Shown here piece by piece: positions 1 through 5,190 of a stretch of 7,985 bases of DNA. Numbering within the stretch: the first letter of the stretch is position 1; every line of letters starts with the position of its first letter. Made by a program: the position numbers and the translations under genes. This stretch comes from Gammaproteobacteria bacterium (GTDB taxonomy: Bacteria; Pseudomonadota; Gammaproteobacteria; Pseudomonadales; Pseudohongiellaceae), in contig PWQG01000095.1 of the NCBI GenBank assembly GCA_003556835.1, positions 1-7,985 of the forward strand. Reading direction: 5' to 3'. The notes under the pieces are model-generated. The model was not told the origin of the DNA. It did not search any database and saw only the letters and a program-made list of their open reading frames with translations.

Positions 1-42
1 CCTGGATGGATTCTTGCCTGGTTCCTGCTTCTTTCGTCCCAT
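1..42 (-). CDS. Possible 5' end of an unidentified leftward gene (partial)
   Basis: An ATG at 42-40 on the minus strand opens a frame that stays open for 14 codons to the window edge and reads MGRKKQEPGKNPSR. The peptide is basic and polar, as at the N terminus of many DNA-binding or RNA-binding proteins, but it is too short to name a family. A purine run reading AAAAAGAGA lies about 5-6 bases upstream and could serve as a weak ribosome binding site. A TATACT hexamer at 82-77 on the same strand could be its -10 box. It would be divergent from the tRNA gene. The call rests only on start context and orientation, and it could equally be chance. Confidence 0.35.
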   Translation of the reverse strand, partial: MGRKKQEPGKNPSR

Positions 43-122
43 GAGGGTCTCTTTTTCAATTCGTATTTATTGCCACAGTATACACTTGCAAGCTGCATTA
101 CCCTACCGGTGAGCAGAAATTC

Positions 123-151
123 TTGACAGGCCCCGCAACTGCCGGTAAAGT
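123..151 (+). promoter_or_regulatory. Sigma70 promoter of tRNA-Leu
   Basis: A perfect -35 hexamer TTGACA (123-128) is followed after exactly 17 bases by TAAAGT (146-151, four of six matches to TATAAT). The bases right after the -10, GCGCGCTC at 152-159, form a GC-rich discriminator of the kind found at stringently controlled stable-RNA promoters. Transcription would start near 158-160, about 20 bases before the mature tRNA 5' end. The stringent-control reading is inference from known tRNA and rRNA promoters. Confidence 0.8.
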
Positions 152-180
152 GCGCGCTCTGATTTGCTCCATCCCTTGTC

Positions 181-267
181 GCCCAGGTGGTGGAATTGGT
201 AGACACGCCAGCTTCAGGTGCTGGTGGCCGCAAGGCCGTGGAGGTTCAAGTCCTCTCCTGGGCACCA
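181..267 (+). tRNA. leu tRNA: tRNA-Leu (anticodon CAG)
   Basis: This is a complete class II tRNA of 87 bases including an encoded CCA. The seven-base acceptor arm GCCCAGG (181-187) pairs perfectly with CCTGGGC (257-263), followed by A and CCA. The anticodon stem CCAGC/GCTGG (208-212 with 220-224) closes the loop TTCAGGT, which puts the anticodon CAG at 215-217 and reads CUG leucine codons. A long variable arm (TGGCCGCAAGGCCGT region) and the T arm GAGGTTCAAGTCCTC are present, as expected of tRNA-Leu. No other tRNA is adjacent, so it appears to be a single-gene unit with its own promoter. Confidence 0.97.
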
Positions 268-369
268 TCTCGAAGTCCCCGCCACATCTCCATTATATTT
301 TCTTCCCTACGATGCAGAACCTTTGACGGGTTTGGAGTCAGGCCACGCCCTTTTCTGCCTCATTGCCGC
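268..369. other. Short intergenic gap between tRNA-Leu and convergent membrane-protein gene
   Basis: This stretch separates the 3' end of the tRNA from the stop codon of the minus-strand gene. I see no convincing stem followed by a T run on either strand. A T-rich patch around 296-306 is the only candidate for tRNA termination. No repeat of the tRNA 3' end, which would mark an integration site, is visible elsewhere in the window. Confidence 0.5.
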
Positions 370-1092
370 TCACCGCACCTCCTCCCGACGCTTGAGGTTT
401 CTGTACCAGAGGTTGAGCCCGACTATTACAAGCACAACCACCGCAACACCGGCTATCAGCGTGGCCGGGTTATCGCGACCCAGATAACGACTGATGAGCT
501 GTGAGCCGAAGTACATCATGCCACAGCCAGCAAGGCTGCCCAGCATGATGCCGATAAAAGCAAGCCCACGCCCCATCCCCAGAATGCGGCTGAATATAGC
601 CCCGCCGACGCTGCCGGTGGAGGCAAGCGGAAAAGTCACAAAGGCAATCAGGCCAAGGAAGGTCGCACGTCTTATCCAGGGGTTTTTCTTCAGTATGAAA
701 TGCCCGTCGCTGGCCAGATCAGCCAAACGTGAGCCCATCCAGGGTATGCGGAACAGGAAGCTGGCATGAAACACCAGCAATGTAGCCACCAGGAAGTCCA
801 TATAGACGACCATCAGAAACAGCGCTTCCGCGCTGAAAAAACCCTGAATGGCAGCAATCTCCTGATCCCCGGCTCCAGCCAGGATCACAAAACGGCCAAA
901 GAAGAAAAAAGTAGACAGCGCAGTGCCGACCAGGCGCTGCACATAGGCCGGACCCAGAGTGAAATACAGGACGGCGAGGATCAGCATGGTCAGCAGTAGT
1001 GGGCCAAACAGCGTGACGCGCCAGAAAAATGGGTAATTCGCCTTGAAACGCTTTTCGAACTCGTCATCAACGGGCAAACCGTTTTGCTTCAC
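370..1092 (-). CDS. Putative small multi-drug export family membrane protein
   Basis: The protein of 240 residues is an inner-membrane protein with about five or six hydrophobic segments, roughly at residues 24-46, 54-73, 88-115, 143-165, 177-197 and 209-229. It ends in a basic tail (RNLKRREEVR). The conserved-looking stretch FPLASTGSVGG (154-164), followed by a small-residue-rich helix, resembles the F-P-L-x-x-T-G signature of the putative small multi-drug export family (Pfam Sm_multidrug_ex). That family name does not establish a transported substrate, and none is shown here. The GTG start at 1092 is chosen because CAGGAG lies six bases upstream. The frame remains open back to an ATG at 1149 and a TTG at 1191 (273 residues), but neither has a recognisable ribosome binding site. 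The gene is convergent with the tRNA and divergent from the flippase, so it is probably not part of the polysaccharide locus. Confidence 0.8.
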   Translation of the reverse strand: MKQNGLPVDDEFEKRFKANYPFFWRVTLFGPLLLTMLILAVLYFTLGPAYVQRLVGTALSTFFFFGRFVILAGAGDQEIAAIQGFFSAEALFLMVVYMDFLVATLLVFHASFLFRIPWMGSRLADLASDGHFILKKNPWIRRATFLGLIAFVTFPLASTGSVGGAIFSRILGMGRGLAFIGIMLGSLAGCGMMYFGSQLISRYLGRDNPATLIAGVAVVVLVIVGLNLWYRNLKRREEVR

Positions 1093-1098
1093 TTGGAA

Positions 1099-1104
1099 CT
1101 CCTG
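1099..1104 (-). promoter_or_regulatory. Ribosome binding site deciding the GTG start at 1092
   Basis: The minus strand reads CAGGAG here, followed by TTCCAA and then GTG. The six-base spacing is ideal. It is the only good Shine-Dalgarno match in front of any in-frame start of this gene, and it lies inside the longer reading frame. Confidence 0.55.
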
Positions 1105-1373
1105 CGTGCATGGGTCGGTCACCCGAAATATAGCCAGGCATTTTCGCATGTCGGGTGACAGGCGCGCAAAGAAATCATCAGCAAGCCCCAACGACTAATC
1201 CAGGCACCCGGCATCGGGCCCGTGCGAGACAGCAAATTCTCCCAATTGTTCGCAGCAGATAAGGCCTTTTAAGTGTTTTCACCCGTTTCCTATCCCGTCG
1301 CCACTTTGTAAACTTCTACTGATGCCGGACACGACCCAATAGCCAACGGCGATCCTAAACGTTCGATATTTGC

Positions 1374-1410
1374 GTGGCGATTTCATATCAAGACCCTCCA
1401 GTATCGCCAC
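1374..1410. repeat. 8-bp perfect inverted repeat upstream of flippase
   Basis: GTGGCGAT (1374-1381) is the exact reverse complement of ATCGCCAC (1403-1410), with 21 bases between. The right arm with its flank, TCGCCACTTT (1404-1413), is repeated exactly at 1298-1307. The element ends 25 bases before the flippase ATG. It could be a spaced operator for a dimeric regulator or an RNA stem in the leader. The arms are short enough that chance is not excluded. Confidence 0.4.
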
Positions 1411-1435
1411 TTTCATCCAATGTGACGGCCTGCAT

Positions 1436-2959
1436 ATGAAGCAACGCCCGCTCGCAAGTCCCCACAGGCGGCCGCTTGACGCCCTCTTCCGCCCGGCCCT
1501 GACCCTGATGACAGGCCAGGCCATTGGCTTCGCACTCGCGTTTGCCATTCCAATTGTATTGGTGCGCTATTTCAGCCAGGAAGAATTTGGTACCTATAAG
1601 CAGCTTTTCCTGATCTATGGAACCATGTTCGGCATCGCCCAGCTGGGGATGGCGGAAAGCCTCTTCTACTTCCTTCCCAAAGAACGGCGCAATGGCGGCT
1701 CTTATATCCTCAATGCCCTGATTGTTCTCACAACTATGGGATTGCTTTGTGCCGTTGGCCTCTGGCTGCTGCGCCATTACATCGCCGCATTAATGAACAA
1801 CCCCGACCTGGCAACGTATGTACCCTATGTCGGACTCTACTTGATGTTCATGTTGGTCGCCGCAGTCATTGAAATTGTAATGACCGTTAGTAAACAACAC
1901 GTCGCAGCGTCCATAGTATATGCATCCACCGACATCCTTCGAGCTGTGCTGTATATCGCACCGGTTCTCATCTTTGCCGACCTGCACTGGTTGATGCTGG
2001 GCGCCGTCGGTTTTTCCATGGTACGCGCGGGGCTGGTCTTCACCTATATCCTCCGTGAATACGGTAGCTCACTGCGCCCGAACAGGACGCTGATGCGCAG
2101 GCACCTGGGTTACGCCGTACCCTTCGGACTGGCCGGAATCATCGAAGTCGTCCAGGGCAGCATTCATATGTATGCCGTCGCCTACCACTTTGACGTGGCC
2201 ACCTTCGCGATTTATGCGGTCGGGGTGTTACAGGTCCCCCTGTTCGATTTTCTGGGGTCCTCCACCTGCAATGTGATGATGACCAACATGCGGGAAAAAC
2301 TGCTTGAAGCAAGCAAGACCGGGGCCTGCGGTGTCTGGTTCGACGCGATTCGCAAACTGGCCATCGTACTTTTCCCTCTCATCGCCGTCCTGCTATTGCT
2401 CGCCGAAGAACTGATCGTCTTGCTTTTCACGGCCACTTTCGCAGACAGTGTGCCAATCTTCATGATCTGGACCCTGGCCGCTGTGCCGGGGGTGCTCCTG
2501 GTAGATGGTGTGCTGCGGGTTTTGGCCCAGACCCGCTTTCTGATCATTCTGAACCTGGTTCAGCTGGTGCTGATCGCAAGCACTATCACCTGGTTCATCT
2601 CGGCTTTCGGCCTGATGGGTGCCATCCTGGTTTCTGTTCTTGCTGGAGTGACCTACAACATCCTGGCACTGGCACGGATCAGCCACGTGTTAAAGCTGTC
2701 GTTACGCGACCTGCTGCCTTGGGGAGCGATACTCTCCAGCCTGACCATTGCCGTTGCGGCAATGGTGCCGGCCTTGCTTCTTAAATCGCTGCTTGACCTG
2801 CACCTGCTTCTCATCCTGTCAGCCTGTGGCAGTGTCTATGTTCTCACCTATCTGGTACTGCTGCTTTGCTGGGGGCCAATGTACGATGATGAGAAACGCA
2901 TGTTGTTGGCCTGCACTAAAATGCCCTTCAACTGGTTAATGAAAGTCGGACAGAGCTGA
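1436..2959 (+). CDS. Polysaccharide flippase, Wzx/MATE-like (oligosaccharide exporter)
   Basis: This 507-residue inner-membrane protein is almost entirely hydrophobic, with about a dozen or more membrane segments separated by short polar loops. That is the size and topology of Wzx-type flippases in the MOP exporter superfamily, which move undecaprenyl-linked sugar units from the cytoplasmic to the periplasmic side. After a short basic N terminus (MKQRPLASPHRRP), the first membrane segment runs into VRYFSQEEFGTYKQ (residues 43-56) and then GIAQLGMAESLFYFLPK (66-82). The pattern of an F-G-x-Y-K/R loop followed by an A/G-rich second helix is typical of this family. The closest look-alikes I know are flippases in exosortase-associated exopolysaccharide loci. 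The ATG at 1436 is preferred over a TTG at 1370, which lacks a ribosome binding site; the site before 1436 (GACGG, seven bases upstream) is also weak. The next gene follows after 54 bases on the same strand. Confidence 0.85.
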   Translation: MKQRPLASPHRRPLDALFRPALTLMTGQAIGFALAFAIPIVLVRYFSQEEFGTYKQLFLIYGTMFGIAQLGMAESLFYFLPKERRNGGSYILNALIVLTTMGLLCAVGLWLLRHYIAALMNNPDLATYVPYVGLYLMFMLVAAVIEIVMTVSKQHVAASIVYASTDILRAVLYIAPVLIFADLHWLMLGAVGFSMVRAGLVFTYILREYGSSLRPNRTLMRRHLGYAVPFGLAGIIEVVQGSIHMYAVAYHFDVATFAIYAVGVLQVPLFDFLGSSTCNVMMTNMREKLLEASKTGACGVWFDAIRKLAIVLFPLIAVLLLLAEELIVLLFTATFADSVPIFMIWTLAAVPGVLLVDGVLRVLAQTRFLIILNLVQLVLIASTITWFISAFGLMGAILVSVLAGVTYNILALARISHVLKLSLRDLLPWGAILSSLTIAVAAMVPALLLKSLLDLHLLLILSACGSVYVLTYLVLLLCWGPMYDDEKRMLLACTKMPFNWLMKVGQS

Positions 2960-3001
2960 ATGGCCCGGCAATCAGGTGCTTTACCTACTGGTGCTGAAAC
3001 C

Positions 3002-3008
3002 AGGGAGA
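3002..3008 (+). promoter_or_regulatory. Ribosome binding site deciding the start of the FemAB-like gene
   Basis: AGGGAGA lies five bases before the ATG at 3014. An earlier in-frame ATG at 2960 touches the flippase stop codon directly and has no comparable site, so the internal ATG is the likelier start. Confidence 0.65.
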
Positions 3009-3013
3009 TCAAA

Positions 3014-4210
3014 ATGAAGGAGCTCACAATACTTTTCCAGGACAACGCGACCGAATTGGGTTCAGATGCGAGTTCAGCAAAAGGCGCATCCGCGAAGGTG
3101 GAAATTGTAGTCGCCGAGTCACTGCAGGATTTATACCCCTATGCAGGGGATATAGAGACACTGGCAAACGAGTCATTTGAGAAAAACGTCTTCTATGAGC
3201 CAATGTTGCTCTTTCCGGGGCTTCGACATTGCGGAAAGCATTCACGACTCAAGTGTTTACTGATATTCACCCAATCAAAGCAAAACCAAAGGCGCCTGTG
3301 CGGATTCTTTCCCCTGGAGGAGAAAGATCGCTATCGGGGCATCCCCGTGCGCCACCTGATATTCTGGGCTTCTTTTCATACCTGCCTCGTTACGCCCCTG
3401 ATACATGCTGATTTCACCAGATTGGCGTGGGAGGGCCTGATCGCCTGGTTTCATTCACAGCCTCAATACAAACTGCTATTCGCAGGGCTACTTGGCGCAG
3501 AGGGCCAATTGTACGAGGACCTGATCAAGACTCTGGAAGATACCGATACCACATTCTTCAGTGACCAGTACAAGCGCCCCGCACTCGAGCCAGCTGAAGA
3601 TGCGGAAAGCTATTTTTCCCTCCACACCTCCAGGAACTTTCGCAAGACAGTGAAGAGAAAGACCCGGCAGCTTCAAAAGCATGGACCAATCAGCTACCGC
3701 GTTCTGGAAACGGAGCAGGAACTCGAACAATGGCTGGATATGTTCGTAACCCTGGAATGCTCAGGCTGGAAAGGTCAGCGGGGGTACCCTATAGCCCATT
3801 CGGAGGGGGAACACCGCTTCTTCCTCGAGTCCATGCGCGAGGCCCACCGGCGTGGAAGACTGCTCATTATGGGTCTTTTCCTGAAAGAGCGCCCGATCGC
3901 CATGCTCATCAATCTCGCATCGAAAGAGATCTCCTACGCATTCAAGGTCGCCCACGATGAGCAGTATGCCCGACACTCTCCTGGTGTTCTGCTCGACTTC
4001 GAGATGATACGGCATATACACCGATCCGGCTCCAGGCTGCGGCTTGACGCCTGTTCGGACCGGGGCATGCCAGCCTATGAGCGACTATTCAACTCGGACC
4101 GAAGGATGCACAGCCTGGCCATCGCCAATGACAACCTGCTTGCCAAAGCTATTGTAAAACTGCTACCCAGCCTGAGGCGGCGAAAGTATGCCGGCTCCAC
4201 AACGCCCTAG
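3014..4210 (+). CDS. FemAB/CelD-like GNAT acyltransferase
   Basis: The 398-residue soluble protein has the bi-lobed GNAT layout of the FemAB/CelD (BcsL) group, Pfam Acetyltransf_6. The N-terminal half contains a degenerate GNAT lobe around residues 40-150, with RRLCGFFPLEEKDRYRG at 93-109. The second lobe runs from about 198 to 345: a basic helix (SRNFRKTVKRKTRQLQKHG, 206-224), an acceptor-side region with SGWKG (250-254), the beta strands GRLLIMGLFL (281-290), and the characteristic FKVAHDEQYARHSPGVLL (310-327). In the family this last motif reads K-x-x-Y/H-D-x-x-Y/F-x-x-x-S-P-G. Members transfer acyl or aminoacyl groups and are common in exopolysaccharide loci, including exosortase-associated ones. 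The acceptor here is unknown. The gene follows the flippase and probably shares its transcript. Its stop codon overlaps the convergent formyltransferase stop within one CTAG. Confidence 0.85.
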   Translation: MKELTILFQDNATELGSDASSAKGASAKVEIVVAESLQDLYPYAGDIETLANESFEKNVFYEPMLLFPGLRHCGKHSRLKCLLIFTQSKQNQRRLCGFFPLEEKDRYRGIPVRHLIFWASFHTCLVTPLIHADFTRLAWEGLIAWFHSQPQYKLLFAGLLGAEGQLYEDLIKTLEDTDTTFFSDQYKRPALEPAEDAESYFSLHTSRNFRKTVKRKTRQLQKHGPISYRVLETEQELEQWLDMFVTLECSGWKGQRGYPIAHSEGEHRFFLESMREAHRRGRLLIMGLFLKERPIAMLINLASKEISYAFKVAHDEQYARHSPGVLLDFEMIRHIHRSGSRLRLDACSDRGMPAYERLFNSDRRMHSLAIANDNLLAKAIVKLLPSLRRRKYAGSTTP

Positions 4211-5040
4211 TAGTAACGCTCCACCCGCTCCTGAAGCGTAGGGAGTTGCTTTTTCATAACGCGACGTCGAAGCACATAAAGCAGGTCATACGCGAGCGTG
4301 CGGTCGCGAGCCAGGAACAAGGTACTGCTGCTCTCTGCCAGAGGAGGTGGATGACGACCTGCAGGGTTCCATTGAGTGCCGGGGCTCACCTTGCTTTCAA
4401 AGGCGTGCAGTATTTCAATCAACAAACGTGTTGTCATACTTGTGGCCTTGGCGAAGAGAGTGAGCTCAGTGTCATCGGGCTCCAGGCCGAGATAGCCTCG
4501 TGCCAGAACCTCCCCCGTATCAATGCCCTCATCGATATGATGAATGGTCACCCCGATGTTTTGGTAGTCGCCTGCTATCAGCGGCCAGAAAATCGTGTTT
4601 TCCCCACGATACAGGGGGGCAATTCCAAAGTGGACATTCACGCAAGCCAACTTCGGCAGACTGAACACTGCAGGCTTGAGTATCGGCGCACCAGACACGA
4701 TAAGGATGTCCGGTTTCAGAGCAGCGATCTGTGCTACCGATTCTGGTTCGTTGGTCGCCCAATCCGGGATATCGATCGTTTCTACTGCAAACTCGAATTG
4801 TCCCCGGTACTGCTGCGCAGCACGTCTGAAGGCTTTCATCCTTGCCCGCTCCGCTGGGTAGTTCAGCAGGCTGACCGCAGTACCCCAGGGTCGCCTCATT
4901 GTTCGGCGCCACGTGGACAAACTGGTCGGTGGACGCTCGGAAACCAACCGTACAAGCGCACAATCATCAAATTGCGACGCTATCTCACCATACATCGCGT
5001 ACTCGAAATCCGAGAGAGAAGAAAGAAAGATCACTCGCAT
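4207..5040 (-). CDS. Formyltransferase-fold protein, probably sugar-amine or aminoacyl N-formyltransferase
   Basis: The 277-residue protein has the formyl_trans_N fold, which uses N10-formyltetrahydrofolate to formylate an amine. It begins with a Rossmann-like strand (MRVIFLSSL) and carries KPDILIVSG (109-117) before the active site. The catalytic triad of the family is intact: Asn135 and His137 in VNVHFGIAPLYRG, and Asp174 in the H-H-I-D-E-G-I-D-T-G stretch (167-176). The usual C-terminal OB domain of methionyl-tRNA formyltransferase (about 310-315 residues) is absent; only a short basic tail follows residue 220. This, and the location between polysaccharide genes, argue for a small-molecule or nucleotide-sugar N-formyltransferase rather than Fmt. 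The ATG at 5040 is chosen because the fold starts there and AGAGGAA lies ten bases upstream. The frame continues to an ATG at 5151 (314 residues), but that extension is polar and unlike the family. It is transcribed towards the acyltransferase and away from the ligase. Confidence 0.87.
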   Translation of the reverse strand: MRVIFLSSLSDFEYAMYGEIASQFDDCALVRLVSERPPTSLSTWRRTMRRPWGTAVSLLNYPAERARMKAFRRAAQQYRGQFEFAVETIDIPDWATNEPESVAQIAALKPDILIVSGAPILKPAVFSLPKLACVNVHFGIAPLYRGENTIFWPLIAGDYQNIGVTIHHIDEGIDTGEVLARGYLGLEPDDTELTLFAKATSMTTRLLIEILHAFESKVSPGTQWNPAGRHPPPLAESSSTLFLARDRTLAYDLLYVLRRRVMKKQLPTLQERVERYY

Positions 5041-5127
5041 AGCCGGTGTATTCCTCTCGCCGAGAAGGCGATGGGTAGAGCTGAAATTACGTGGTTTTCC
5101 CTGATTTTTCTTTGCCTCGTCGCATTC

Positions 5128-5133
5128 TATAGT
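5128..5133 (+). promoter_or_regulatory. Candidate -10 box of the ligase operon
   Basis: TATAGT matches TATAAT at five of six positions. The sequence 17 bases further upstream (TTTTTC, 5105-5110) is a poor -35, so an activator or another start may be needed. Transcription would start near 5140, just at the ribosome binding site of the short leader ORF, giving a very short untranslated leader. Confidence 0.3.
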
Positions 5134-5140
5134 ACTGCGG

Positions 5141-5147
5141 AAAGGAG
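5141..5147 (+). promoter_or_regulatory. Strong ribosome binding site of the 12-codon leader ORF
   Basis: AAAGGAG stands four bases before the ATG at 5152. It is far better than anything directly in front of the ligase ATG at 5187 and is the best site in this gap. It is too far (about 39 bases) to serve the ligase start directly. Confidence 0.5.
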
Positions 5148-5151
5148 TCAC

Positions 5152-5190
5152 ATGGGCAAGAGATACGCAAGCAGACGGATGCAGCCATGA
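5152..5190 (+). CDS. Possible 12-residue leader peptide coupled to the ligase
   Basis: The frame reads MGKRYASRRMQP and stops at TGA 5188-5190, which overlaps the ligase start as ATGA. It has a strong Shine-Dalgarno sequence, whereas the ligase has only a weak one (GACGG at 5174-5178). Ribosomes finishing this ORF would be placed to restart on the ligase, so its likely role is translational coupling. The peptide is basic (K3, R4, R8, R9) and ends in Pro directly before UGA, a context that terminates slowly in known leader peptides such as TnaC. A sensing role is speculation. It could also be a chance frame, because it is very short. Confidence 0.4.
   Translation: MGKRYASRRMQP

Larger units (their letters stand above)
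1093..1435. other. Divergent intergenic region between membrane-protein gene and flippase
   Basis: About 340 bases carry no supported gene if the GTG start at 1092 is right (about 245 bases if the TTG at 1191 is used). It should contain divergent promoters, but I find no hexamer pair good enough to annotate. It does contain three copies of a GTGGCGA element: TCGCCAC at 1298-1304, GTGGCGA at 1374-1380 and TCGCCAC at 1404-1410. Confidence 0.5.
5124..5151 (-). promoter_or_regulatory. Candidate promoter of the formyltransferase gene
   Basis: On the minus strand GTGACT (5151-5146, four of six matches to TTGACA) is followed after 16 bases by TAGAAT (5129-5124, five of six matches to TATAAT). Transcription would begin near 5117, leaving a leader of about 75 bases. 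The -10 overlaps the candidate -10 of the opposite promoter. Confidence 0.35.

Noticed and set aside
79..92. GTATAC and CTTGCAAG palindromes upstream of the tRNA as operator sites.
   Set aside because: Each is only 6-8 bases long and common by chance. There is no repeat of the same site to support regulator binding.
1..125. Plus-strand frame open from the window edge to a TGA at 123-125, partly hydrophobic.
   Set aside because: It runs through the likely promoter region of the tRNA and opposite the better-supported minus-strand start. The length is well within chance.
181..267. tRNA-Leu as the attachment site of a genomic island.
   Set aside because: No integrase gene and no second copy of the tRNA 3' end is visible. 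The next gene is an ordinary membrane-protein gene, so there is no evidence for integration.
187..504. Plus-strand open frames starting inside the tRNA gene.
   Set aside because: They are translations of tRNA-Leu and of the antisense of the membrane-protein 3' end. There is no protein-like conservation or ribosome binding site.
4241..4270. A factor-independent terminator between the convergent acyltransferase and formyltransferase genes.
   Set aside because: The genes overlap by four bases. No GC-rich stem followed by a T run was found close to either stop codon.
4246..5190. Plus-strand open frame of 314 codons antisense to the formyltransferase gene.
   Set aside because: The product is rich in Cys, Arg and His with no recognisable domain, whereas the opposite strand encodes a protein with an intact catalytic triad. 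Only its last 13 codons, read from the ATG at 5152, are of interest as a leader ORF.
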